This document shows positions 44,004 through 57,300 of a stretch of DNA of 64,000 nt, in pieces. Source of the stretch: Isoetes taiwanensis (Eukaryota > Streptophyta > Lycopodiopsida > Isoetales > Isoetaceae); the NCBI GenBank assembly GCA_021234155.1, contig JAJEKV010000018.1, positions 15,012,925 to 15,076,924 on the forward strand, given 5' to 3'. The number at the start of each line of letters is the position of its first letter. Position 1 is the stretch's first letter. The notes beneath the pieces are model-generated. The model saw nothing but the letters and a program-made list of their open reading frames with translations, searched no databases and was not told the origin of the DNA. The translations under genes and the position numbers were made by a program.

Positions 44004-45696
44004 GTATGGATAAATGGAGTTTTATTTGTATGTACAAAAAAATGTTTATGTTGGCCATGGTATCAAGTATTTTATTATCTAGAAGTAGCAATTTGAATTA
44101 ATTGTGAAAACATGACTTTGAACTATAATTTAAGACACTTCACCCACTGCCCATGGAGGGCAACCCTCCGTGCGCATCACCTTGTTTAATCAATAGAAGT
44201 TTACTTTATAGTGTGTATGTTGTCTATGGTGCAAGGTTATTCAGAACTTGCAGAACAATCTTAATGGCTACAAAGCACAGTCTTAATGGCTACAAAGCAG
44301 CCTTTATTGTCAGACTTAAGTTTTGTGCAAGGGTGCACAAAACTTAAATCTGAACAATATCTCAATATCAATATGTCATAATCTCAATAATATAATTATC
44401 TCGACATAAATATTAACAATATAATTATCTCAAAAGTAAGTATCACAATGTAGTTTATCGTAAGACATTGTGTTGAGGAAGACATTTTGGAAACAATATC
44501 ACAATTTCTCTTGCAAACACTGTCCTGCTTTTGTTGCCTAACGAAAAGCCCAACAATGCTGGGCACTTTTTCTAGTTACCAATAATAATAATGGAAAATA
44601 AACAATGTTAGTTGAACAGAATCTCACAACCATTGATTGACCACTTAAGTATGCAAGATTCCAAGTTAAGTACGTCTTATTAGGTATACTAAACCAATAA
44701 GAATTGCATTGCCCAGAGAACCATTCACACATCTCTTTCTTTCTTTCTTTCTATTTCATGATCTAGAGATAATGGAAAAGCCATAAGAAGTCAACTTAAA
44801 ATTGGAATTTAGAGAGAGAAAAAAAAACAAAGGTGGTATTCAACTTGTGAGATAGCCAAAGGGGGTATTCGACTTGTGGAATGGAGCGTGAGTTTAGACG
44901 AGTCAAATTCGACTTGTAGAATAGAGCATGAGTTTAGACGAGTCTAATACCCCCATTTTTTTGGGATAGCAGTTCCGACGAATGAGTTTTTCTGTTCTTG
45001 GAGGTATTGGACTTGTCTAATATCAACTTGAAATTGTAGGTCGAATATGGGTATTCTACTGAATAACCTAGAAAGCTGACTAGTCTAATACCTCTATTCC
45101 TGTGGAATCCAAGCCCAAATTGGAAGCCAATAAGGCCAAGAACCAACAAATCTTACCTCAAATTTCCATGGAGCTAAAAATTTCCTGAACACGCACACAC
45201 CGCGAGAAAAAAGACAGAACAAAACGCCTCCAAGAAGTCCGGAAATGGCTTAAAGGCCCAGTTTTGCCTATTCCCGATTTGTTAAACATGCAAGTCCTGG
45301 AAACAGAAGCTGAGATGAGCGATTAACAGAAGCAACGTGCAGCAGAGACGCACGAGGAGATATTATAGCGGAAGAATTTTTGTCGCTCCAGACATCGTTT
45401 GAAGAATTTTGGGGTGCGCCATAAAAAGACAATTTTCAGGCTGCTGCACTCTAAATATTCAGATTGAAGTGCCGAGAGGAGGTACCAGTTGCGCAGCCCA
45501 AAGGAACACCCATATTTTAGGACGAGCATAAGACACCGAGATGAGTTTTAAGATATGAGGAAAGTCCTACCTATTTCTTCTACGTCGGAACGAGTTACGC
45601 TTTAGCCTCGTTGTTTCGCTCGAACTTGAATTACCTTTAGTTCAATATGGTATTGAAGACTCGTCCCAAGTTGGTTGCAGTTTTTGTCACTGACTA
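44004..45696. other. Upstream region of the ARP9-like gene
   Basis: No coding feature is seen. Repeats include TCGACTTGT-GGAATGGAGCG words (44870-44940) with related GACTTGTCTAATA copies to 45090, and CTTTCTTTCTTTCTTT near 44730. Any promoter must lie here, but no TATA box can be assigned with confidence. Confidence 0.35.
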
Positions 45697-45787
45697 ATGG
45701 GCTTTCAGACAGCGGAGTATTATAAGTCACTACATCCATCCCAACTTTTTGCAGAACGGGGATCTGAATTCGTAGTTATAAATCCTG
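45697..45787 (+). CDS. ARP9: ARP9-like exon 1
   Basis: Residues 1-30 begin [10 protein letters not shown] and end VVINP plus one base of Gly. The donor is CCTG|GTATAG. The next intron is only 66 bp. Confidence 0.88.
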
Positions 45788-48700
45788 GTATAGTATCTCT
45801 GAATTAAGCTTTGTAAGTTTTAATAGAATGCCTCCAACAGCAGTGATTATTAGGATCTGCAAATCTACGGATGGGTCTAGCATCATGGCAACTACCGGTC
45901 ACTGTACCCCACTGTATCGCTTGGCATATAGCAGAAGAACGGAATGCTGATCGTGGATATTTGAAAGGGGCAGTTCGTGAGCAGTCGGTACCTTCTAATG
46001 CTGTGAAAACAAATTAGCAAGCGTTCAATAAATGTTGTCAATCGTTTTTCAGTGCAGAGAACTCTTGTCGCCATTAAGTGAGAAGGAACGAAATGATTCA
46101 TATCAGATGGTATGTAGTCTGTGGTATGTGGTTATACATATACCAGTGTCTTTTGGACCCTATTTGTTGGTTGATTTATAAACAAGCATTTTATATCTGA
46201 AGGCAACCTAAAAGGACGAGTTTTCTTGTGGTTTTATGCAGAACAAACATTGATAATATGTATGCGTATAGAACTGATGTGGCAGAAAGCCGATCTGTAT
46301 CATATAGGCATAAAGCTTCATACCAGGCAGGAACCTAGAATTAGGAATAGACTGGAGCGCTTGACTTAGTCATACAATGTGACTTTGTTGCACCAAATCT
46401 AAAACTGACCTGGTAGCATATCAATTTTATACATCATATAATGTGGAGCAGCTTTATATCATCTCATGGAGTTGTTCACAAAGAGAAAATTTTATAAGCA
46501 AAGCTTCTTGAACATTTCAGCTTCTCGCTTTATTATAAGATTCAATGATGACTTTATTCGGGTATATGGCAAAGAAGATAGGGTCTTCAATGGCGCATGG
46601 ATGATCCAATGGTTGAGTTGGAAGAGCATTTCATCTTTATCTGTCCTGCCTACAACATCATGAGGGGAAGATATCTGCCGGTTAGAGATCCAACAACATT
46701 GAGGAATATAGTGTACTATGATTAAACATGTATAGCGTTGCTTGTCAATGAATTTTCTTCAAAGTGAAGGAGCATTTTCAAACAGAGAGGTGTCATGCGC
46801 CCGCCATAGGTTGACAATGTACTAAAGAAAGGGAATTGCCAACGTCAAGATAAAAGCTAGCAATGTCCAAAACAAAAAAGTGGTCAGCAACACCAAACAC
46901 AAACAGTCCTTTCAAAAAGGAAGCTTGATAAAAAGCAAAAGGGTGAAAGAAGGGGGCTCATTTTTGGAGTGGCCAGAATGGCAAATGGGGTATCTCCACC
47001 AAATCGAACATCTTTAAACAAACGTTTAATAAGTTTCCTGCAATATAATCTTGCAATAGGTTACTTTATAGGACTAGGAGATTCATGTTCTCCTTGCAAG
47101 TTCAATAGATTGTATGGACTTTGTATTATAAACCCTGTCGGTCTTTAATAGATGACAAATATAAGCCATTCTTTCTTCTATATGTTTATTGGACCTGTGC
47201 GATCTTCCCTTTTTTTTTGGTGATCTGTATTTGCGTCTTGGCTTCTTACATGGCATCTGAGCATTACAGGGAGAGCCTCTAGGGAGTAACTGATTAGGAA
47301 AGAAAGAAGTAATAATGGTATCTATTAAAGTTCATAATACTCGAAGATGATTAATTCTGTAAGGAAGAAAGTGCATGTGCTTGCTTGTGCCTTTGTTGGA
47401 TCTATCTGGTTGAGGACGCAATGATTTAGGATAGAAGGCAGCATAGAAGGTCAATAAAATTAAAGGGGGTGTACCAAGAATCAGAATGTTTATGTGTATC
47501 ACGTCAAAACTCTTTGTGGAACTTGGCTTGGGGAGAAGAAGAGAGGCAAGCCGAATGATGCGTTACAGTCCATTCTTTTGATGTGCTTCTAGGATTAGAT
47601 ATACATTAGCACAGCTTCATCTATTGGTCCGCACTTCACTGGCTACAAGAAGCAACAGCAGAAGGCATTGGGATTATTCAAGCAGATGACAGAAATGAAG
47701 CTCAGTCAGAAGTTGAGAATCCAGAAGAAACAAGGAAAGGAGCTGAGATTCTTTTGGGTTCTGGATATGATCTATAGTGTTGCAGTCCAGAGAATTGGCG
47801 AAAAATGATTGGAATCTGTTGGTTATATCAACCGGGTGAAAATACATATCAACCTCTTAGGTACCTCTCAGATAGTTTATAGTTTTATGGTTTTCATCCA
47901 TTGGTTCGTTTGTGCATTATGGTCAGCACTCTTCCCTTTAATTCTCCTGATCTTGCTGTTTTGATAATGCTCTTTCTAAGTTGGCCGAGTTTGTAGACAT
48001 GCATTTTGGTCCTGAAAGTTTATTGGCTGCTGCACTTCAAAATTTTGCAATGAGAGATCTTCCTCAATGTACAGAGAAAAGTAAGCGTCCTTCACATGAC
48101 ATTGGATACTTGCATTGCCAATTAATTTCCAAGGAACTCCTCTGACAGTTGCGATAATGCATGGAAGTTATAGATCATCCACGTATAATATTGTTTACTT
48201 AATGAAATCATGGGGAATTGCTCACAACTAGCATTGCAGAATGAAGGTGCTGTTAATGCCACATCTGCAACCTCCACCCAGGTGGGTGGAATGTGGCCCT
48301 AACTTAATGGGCATCTCTCTTAAGTCAATGGCAGTCTCTACTGAGAACTCTTGTGTCATTAGCATTTTCCATACACTGCTTTGAGCTGATTCCACGAGGC
48401 AATATAATTTGCAGCAGCAGGATCAATATTCATCGTTGGGATCCAAACCTTCTTCAAGGTTATGATACCTCCTTCAAAATAGACCTTCCAGGCTGCATAA
48501 CTACCTCCAGTTACAATAATTTTTCTTATATATCTTTTTGGCATCTGTCTTGTTCAAGCATGACATGGCCAGATTGTACCAGTTGTCAATCTTGGACCTC
48601 GATGTCAAGTTTTGCCCGGACTCCTCAAATTGTTCTGAACAGCCACGTTGCTAGTGCAGAAATTTGGCAGCCATTCTGCCTTGCGCTCTTAGTTTCCGGT

Positions 48701-51700
48701 TTGACCTCTGGCGTCACAATTCAGCTTTCCTCAACAATGTTTTGTTTCCTCTCAACAGTTATCAACTCCCAACCACCATCTGACTTGCTCTGGTACCATG
48801 TTGAATCTCTGGCCTTCCAGACAGCAAGAAGCAAAGATACCAAAAAAAGATTGTGGAAGCAAAGAGAGCAGCTAGATGAATTTAGAAAGGAGTGAAGTTT
48901 CTATAACAAACTCTAATAAATCCTAACGTCTACCTATCCTAACATTTAGATACTATAACTAGTTGTGCCTTGTTATAACGAGTTTTATTTAGGTTCACTG
49001 ATGTGGGTCAAATATGGCTTACGCTTCAACACTTCTATTGCATGGCTGATGAGGCACAAAGGCCTAATAAGGCTGGAACATTTGCTTTTCCTATCAGGAG
49101 CAATCTGAGAACCACAAGTTGGCTCTCTTCCTTCCTTCTTTCGCATTCACCAATAGATCCTTTGTTTGTAATTCAAAACATTGATCCTTTAGCATTTATG
49201 TTTTACCATGAAAAGAAAGACTCGTTTTCTTGTTAATTTATCCATTGTTCCCTGAAACTGGGAGATGAACGAATTCATCTCGCATATGAGTGTGAACATA
49301 GCTAGGCCTGAATTCAGACCATTTATTTTCAGATCTAAACTGTTGACTTTTGCAGGTTCAGATGGAATTAGGAATCAACTACCCTGTTGCCGAACATGGC
49401 CTGAATGGGGAACCAGTTAAGTTCTATAATATTGTTTCTTTTAGGAAGCACTTCTTACCATCCATAATCAAAGCAAATGAGTTATACAGAACCATAATGG
49501 AGCTATCACAAAAGACTCCTATGATTGGTTTCTCCTTCAATTCACTAAAATTGGTTAAAATCTACTAAATCATCTTTGCTCAAAAGGGAACTGTTAATAG
49601 TAATAGATGCTTCTGTCATTCCCAGTAATATAGTTTATTCCCTCTTCCAAGCCTTTGCACCCGTGAAGCTTCTGGCTCTGATCAGGATGTTGTCTGAGGA
49701 TACTCCAAACTGGGCAGCTCATGCTGTCCAAACTGTAGCATGAAAGCCAAACCAAATCCTCTTAAAAGTAGATTCCTGCCGTGGGGCTTGCCCTTTAGCT
49801 GAATAACTAGTCAGAAAAGGTAAACAAGTTATAAAAACTGAAATGGGTCGTTGCTGAAATGTTCTGGGCCCCCAAAGTTACACATCTTAATTATAGGCAT
49901 AATTGGAAGTAGCTTCAACATGCTCATCCATGACTTAGGAGTATACTTGTACACAGAAATATGCATAAAGTGGCTTATAAAACTTTTCTCCGCTAAACCT
50001 GATGTATATTGTATTAAGGTCAGGCTGCTGCAATTATGTTGCCCAAGCATTTTCTTATCTCGAACTTGCCAGATACTATTTAACATGTCATAAGCACAGG
50101 GGGACAGATATTTGTGCGTAGTATTAATCTGCATGGATAGACGTGTTCTCTCCTATTTTAGGTGTGCTTCTTCAGAAAAACTTCTGCATACACCTTAATG
50201 CCAAGTGGCATGTAGGTAGACTTTAATATGTGAAACTTAAAGAGCTTAATGCTGTAAAGAGGTGGAACCTTTGGTTTTATTATTGAACCTAACCACATGA
50301 ATTTTTTCGAGGTAGGGTGGTGTTGACGATGTTACTTGTAGGAAGTTCCCTACAGAACTCAAAGATATTCAGTATCCTTGGACAGATGTTCATCTAAGAG
50401 AAGATCAGACAACACACCAGCAGGCAACTACATTGACAGGTACTCTTATATCACAATTCCTTAGATATGGCAATAGCATGAGATGGTTTTTCTTGAGTTT
50501 GAGAAACGTGCATGTATGAGGTACACATTCTTACAAAAACCATGGAAAACAATGCTTCGACTATGAAAAACCATGGCTGGATTACAGAATTTTAAGAACA
50601 GATGGGTTTGAGATTGAGAGATTGGGCCCACACACACAACAACACCACCCCCCCCCCTCAAAACCCAAAACAAAAAAAAAAAAAACCCTGGTGCAGCTGA
50701 TATCTGGCCCTCGATGTTTGGATTGGAGGGGTAGGATTGTGTCGCGTCAGCCCCCGGGGGGGGGCGGGGGGGTGTGTGCTGTATAAGGCACCCGTTTTCA
50801 ACGATGAATGCGTATTAGTCTTGACATCAACTTGTGCTTTGCAGAATCTTCAGCATCATCCATATGATCTATCCATTCTTTATTTGTTATGAAAAATGTG
50901 ACTAAGTCCAAGGGGACTGCTTGGTAAAGAACTCTCCACCCAACCACAAGCCCAGATAGTATCTGAACTATCCCCAAGCTCAGAGCTTGTACACAAGGGA
51001 ACACGCTAAGGAATGATCTTCTCCCTAATACACTTTCCTTATATAGAGACAGCAAGGCTAGCTCTCCTTTCCCCTTTCTCCAAAGCTTCCAAACTAATCT
51101 TTTGGCCAATGGCGTTGGGGCTGCCTAATACGTCCTTGGTAGGACTGAAGAATTGAAGAGTCACTGTTTGCATATATCCTAAAATGAAAGAAACGGTAGA
51201 ATGAAAGAGATACATGAGATAGCTAGGCCATAAGTAAACTAGATAAGAAAAGAAAGAAAGACAATGTCTACATTAGACCCGAAGGGTCTATGAGACCATA
51301 ACACATACAGAATTCAAGACCTCCAGGAGGAAAACCCTCCTGATATCTAAAGTATGCAAACAAAAATATTAAGTTAACAAAACTTATAGTGAAAATCTAA
51401 GAATCTGCTCAGATAGGGTTTGATGGAGATAGCCCATTCGTTCCTCGGACTGCTGCAAAGTAATTCATAATACCCCTTCTTGGCTTGCTTTGATGCTTGA
51501 TGCTCGGCCTCTTTTGGAAAGACCTTTTTTTTTTATGGCTGCTGATCGTTTTATCTTCTTAGACAGTGCCAAAGTCACCCCTTTAGGGTCAGGATACTTA
51601 TTCTTCTGTGATGCCTCCACTATCATCATATCATCATTTGACTCAGATGAAAAGAAATTAGTTATTTTTGTTTGCTTCAGGTCCGTTGGATTCTTTTGTT

Positions 51701-52804
51701 TGAGAATATTTCTCCTTTCTAGAGATAGTTCATATACAAAGTGAGATACACATTTCTGATCGTAATATTCTACCAGCTGTCGTAGAGATGTGGGGTCTCT
51801 AAAAAGACAATGATATCTGCCTCTAATGATGTAGTAGGTTGGGCTGGTAAAAATAAAATGTTCTTTTAACTCAACCATGTTTAGACTACACATTGGGCAC
51901 TTCCGATCTTCACGACTAAGCCCTACCAACCTCAATCTCCAACTGGTGAGATGACACTAAACTGCCCCATAGAGTATCTCACTTTATTCGGAAGATCAAT
52001 ATTCAAATATCCAGGCCTTACGATGAAACCATCTGCTGATATATTTAGGAAGTTATCCTTATAGAATTTCTTTTTAGTAGGCAGACCTTTGACGGGATTT
52101 AGCCATGTATTTGAATTATAAAGGCACTCCCAAGTCATGGTGTATAAGCTGATTAACTTGTTGCTGAGTAAAATTCAGATTATCATCCGTTACACTGTAT
52201 CAAAAAGGTGGGATATTTCCCATAGAGAAACCCATCTCCTCAAACAATTTAGATTTCCTTGAGAACCAACAGCGCTTACCCTGGTCTGCCAATGTTTTAG
52301 ACGACACATATGCCAACCAGGGAAGTCTTTTTGGACCTTCTTGTGATTGTCCAAAGCGGTGTAACTTATGTAAATAAGTCACTGTTTGAAAGACAATTTT
52401 AACCTTCAGAGGTTTCACATTAAATTCAGCAAGCATTATATCATGGGGTATAGAATATTTGCTTCTAATCATTCAAGAAAGAAGAGAAATTTGGAGCCTC
52501 TCCAGTTGACCCCGTCATCGGCTCGTAGGTCAACTCCCCATATTTGTGCACCATATAAAGCTGCCGGCTTCACCAACATGTCGAACGGGAAGAGCTTTGT
52601 ATGAACATCTTGGAAATGGAGTTGGTAGCACTGTTTTTCTAGCTGTACAAGAGAAGCTTATTCTTTTGCAATCCTTGCCTGACTAGCCTCCCTCAATGTA
52701 AAAAGAGGGCCCGCAAACTCAACACCCAAGTAGGTGTATGTAGAAACAATTTCTACAGGTTGTCCTTGGAAGATAGACCCAAGAGATCTTTCGTAGACGT
52801 TAAT

Positions 52805-52881
<77 letters not shown>

Positions 52882-54310
52882 TTAGAGCTCCCTGTCCAAT
52901 ACTTTTGTTACTACTACTTGATTGAGGGACAGATTTGTTATATGCAGAATTTTTGCTCATAAAGCCATGGACTATGAATAAGCTCTCATGGACATTGTGA
53001 AGATCACCTAGAAAGAAGAATCACCACAGGACTCCTGTTAGAAAGAAGAATCACCATAGGACTCCTGTTAGACATATCTTCGTCACTAGGAACTTTAGTT
53101 GCTTCAGACAATCAAGCCTCCTGAAGAGAAAGAAGCTGCAGTTTAGGTCAGATATTGAAAGATGACTCTTCTACAAGCTATACTCTGCTCTCTGCTCTAT
53201 GTCCTGCTAAGAATCTACTACCAATTATCATAAAAACTCCAGTTAGATATCCAATAGCCTCTGCTTTTGCCCAATTTCCAGAAGATGCGCTCTATTTCAC
53301 GAAGATCCATTAGTCCACGAATTAAAGGCAGTAGTAACCTCAAAGCTTCATCTTTATAACGAACTCTTTCCAATGGATAAGCAATCCTTTACACAAGAAT
53401 TGCTACACAACATGATCTTCTCTGTCTTATCCATCAGCAAAATACTAAACACCGCTGTCTGCTACGTCGACATGCAATTCTAAGGAAAAAAATAGGTTCC
53501 ATCTCATTTTGGTCATCAGAAATAACCTTGATTAAAGAAAAAAAAGGAATTCCATTGACAGTTTTAAAGCTATGAGCACCTGTAAAGATATCCAGCATTA
53601 ATTCATCTTATCCGTTGCCAATCTCGACCAATCTTGGCTGCAATTGTGAGTCCATTCATGGCTCCACAAACACACACAGAAGATATCCGACTCTGCTTTC
53701 CTAGATCTGGCCACGGTCCGCCACACGCCAGATGTCATGGACCTAACTCCAGTTCCACAGATTGCCAATCATCACATCTGACACCAAACTACGCAACTCA
53801 AGGTCTTCTCCCAAGCATCCGATCCAGGGGGATTCGCTTCAGCAAACACCAGGTCCGAGCAATAAACTCCAGATCAGCCTTGCAAGACTTTTTTGCAATG
53901 AGGATGGTCATGAGGCAGAACAGCAAGAGTTGTTTCGTATGGCTTAATAGATGTCTTCCAAGGGGTCTATGAAACCATCAGCAACTAGAGAGCGATCAGT
54001 AGCAGGCATGTTATCAAGGTCATAGCAAGAAAATGCAATTCTGTCTGCAACTTCAGTAATCCTTGACAATTCTTTGTCCTCTAACGGAGGTCTATTTGAA
54101 TGTTCATCTGTAAAATGGTGCAAAGCAAGTTTAAATGACAATTTAGACATATCAGAGTGCACCAAATTCATGTTGACTTTGGCAACAAAAAATATATCAG
54201 ACTTCTCCATAAGCCCATGAGGATTTCTTGCAACTTGGCCAAGGTAATGATCATCATACATGCTTGACGATTGAAGAATCTCTATGACTCAAAGTGAATT
54301 GAAGGAATAG

Positions 54311-54364
<54 letters not shown>

Positions 54365-57300
54365 TATATTTATGTCATGCCACATTGGCAGCATCCATGA
54401 AGATATATGACGATATATGACGGACCCCCAGAGACTTGAACACAAGATCTCTTAATTGCTAATCCAATGGACTAGCCACTAAATCAAACAAGGGGGAACA
54501 AAGAAACACAGAGGGAGACGTCGACGCATATAAAAGAAGTGCTAAAACCCTGCGTGACCATGGCCTTTATAGATAGGCCATGTCATCACCACATGTGGCA
54601 GGGTGATATGCTGAGTCATCATAATAAGGTGACCATATGGCTAACATCCCCCCCGATGACCAGCATAGCAGAAACAACAAAAAAGAAACTGAAAAAAAAG
54701 AATCTCCCTGATGACTACTTTCCCCCGATGAGTAGCTGCAGGTACAATATGCAAGAAGTCCTTCATAGCAGTAAAGTGTCGTCCTGCGAGAGCTTTTGTA
54801 AAGCCATCTGCTTTCTGGTTTGTTGTGGTGCAGTGAGAGATATTGAGCTGCCCATTTTGTAACTGTTTTCTAACAAAGCAAAGTTTGATATCCATATATT
54901 TGGAGAGGCATCTGATAGTCTTTGGCGTGATGAATACCCAATATTATCACAGTAATTAGTGGCAGGGGTTGTGAGGATTCTCAGATCTTCGAAAAGATGG
55001 ATCAGCCATAGCATACTGAACCGTAAGCGTGAGAGATTTGAGTTTTGCTTCAGTGGTGCTTATACTATCAGTGTCTTGCTTTTGTGACTTCCAGCCAATT
55101 GGATTTCCTCGAAAAAGGAGACATACCCTGTTCGATATTTTCTGTAGTCAATGTCAGTGGATGCCATATCTGAATCAGAGTATAAAGTTAGTTTAAGGTT
55201 CAGCACTCTTGTGTATTTGAGTCCATGTGTAGCAGTCCCTTTTAGATAGCGAAGGACACGCTTTGCTGCCTTCCAATGAGCTTCTTTAGGATGATGTACC
55301 ATGAACCTAGATAGGACTCCGACTGCATAGACAATGTCTGGACATAAATATAACAAGGCACCAACAAGCTGCCTATACAATATACCTACCATCAACATCT
55401 TTATCCACAGTTTTCAACGTGAGCTGTTGACCTGGCTCATAAGGATTTGGAGAAGCTGTACAATCTGTCATATTATATTTGACAAGAATTTCTACTATGT
55501 ACTTCTGTTGCGACAGAAAAATACCCTCAGATGTCTGCCAGTTTTCTATGCCAAGACAGTAGTGCATGATAGTCTTACCCTAGATTGGGGGATCCCGGAG
55601 GTGTGATCCCAGAGGACGGGATCCCCGAGGACGTGTGATCCCGGAAGACGGAATCCCCCTTACTGCGCAGTAACTGCGCATATTTTTTGGCCCTTGAAAG
55701 GAAAAATGGGGCAGATTTCGTGTGGGATTTTCTCCCTTGATCCGCAACCAAATCGAATGGGGTCAGTTCGAGGATGGTCGGAATGGGCTGGATCAGAGGC
55801 GCAGGTAGAAGCAAAGAAGGAATCGAAGCGAGCGCCGCTGTAATCAGCAAGCTTCAATCCGGCCGAAAATCAGCCCTAAACTGCGCAGTAACCCACTTAG
55901 CTGCGCAGTTGACTGTGTGATCCCGGAGGACGGGATCTTTTCTGATGGTGATCCTGGAGAACGGGATCACCACCTCCGGGATCCCCCAATCCAGGGTAAG
56001 ACTATCCTACGCCGTGCGTGAGACCTAAGGCACCAACAAGCTGCCTATACAATGTACCTACCATCAACATCTTCATCCACAGTTTTCAATGTGAGCTGTT
56101 GACCTGGCTCATAAGGATTTGGAGAAGCTGTACAATCTGTCATATTATATTTGACAAGAATTTCTACTATGTACTTCTGTTGCGACAGAAAAATACCCTC
56201 AGACGTCTGCCAGATTTCTATGCCAAGACAGTAGTGCATGAGACCTAAATCAGTGACCTTAAAACTGGAGGTGAGGGTGGTTTTTGTCGGTTGATCTGCT
56301 GCATCCCCTGTCATGATGGTGTCATCCACATACAGCAAAATAATAAATAGCAAGTGATGGTGAAACTTATAGTATAAGCTAGGATCCGCTCTGGATCTTT
56401 GGTATTGCATGTCAATGAGAAAGGCATTTATTTTCATGTTCCAACAGCGTGGTGCCTGTTTCAGACCACGAATGCTTTTTCTGAGCTTGCACACATAATT
56501 GGGATGCAGCTTATCGATGAATCCAGGGGGCTGATCCATGTAAAGTTCCATGGAGCGAGCGAAGTTCCAGCGTTAGCATAACCTCCTCGACCTCTACCTC
56601 GTTGTTGCTAAGGGACTGTTGCAGCAATACTTGAAAAACCCTGATAATTCCTGCTTCCGAGATTGCAATCCCTGCAAATTCTCATGATTCTTGCAAAACT
56701 AGCAAGAATAGCCTGTGAAATCTTCTGATGCAGAAGCCTTAGCAAGGTCCGCTCAAGGTGACGGAATCCTTTCTCTTCTTTCAGTTAATCGGGATTTGAG
56801 AGATCCGGTGCTCACTCCTTCCTCCAAGCCGGCTCTGATACCATGAAGAATCTCTTTGGCTAAAAGTGAATTGAAGGAATAGAGAAAGACATGGAGGGAG
56901 ACTTCTACGCAGTGAAGACCAAAGCAGTGAAGATTATCATAAATATCTTCCATTTTAGATAGTTGTTATAAGATAGAAACTCAAATGCATCATAGTCATC
57001 TTGTGATTGTTCCAGAGAAGTACGATCCTCAAAGAGACTTATTTTAGTGGATTCTCTTGCAGCTCAACATCATGTCTGTGATCTCTTGTGATGGTTCCAG
57101 AGAAGTGCAATATTCAGTTCAAGAGATCTGTTTTAATGAATTCTCTTGCAGCTCAACATCATATCCGTGATCACTTCAACTTCACGCTCAAACATTGATT
57201 GTATACAGTCTCATAGTTCTTTAGAGCTTTAAAAATCCCCTTAATACCCAGGGATTCACTTTGTGATCAATAGTACATTGAATGTAGACCAAAATATCTG

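Larger units (their letters stand above)
54272..56930 (-). mobile_element. Copia element, truncated, with SINE-like and MITE insertions
   Basis: On the minus strand a partial 5' LTR (56930-56844, ending GATTCTTCA) is followed by TGGTATCAGAGCC at 56843-56831, a perfect initiator-Met primer site. A short gag remnant follows (56830-56580), then a deletion to RT (from 56551), RNase H (to about 54700), a GGGGGGGA purine tract (54654-54647), and a 3' LTR starting TGTTAGCC at 54646 and ending at 54272. RT contains [20 protein letters not shown] and [11 protein letters not shown]. Protease and integrase are missing. It lies antisense in ARP9 intron 5. Confidence 0.88.

Noticed and set aside
52658-52960. 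A frame with a long Arg-Glu repeat
   Set aside because: It is the (CT)n microsatellite at 52811-52879 read on the minus strand inside a LINE; no RE-domain protein is implied.
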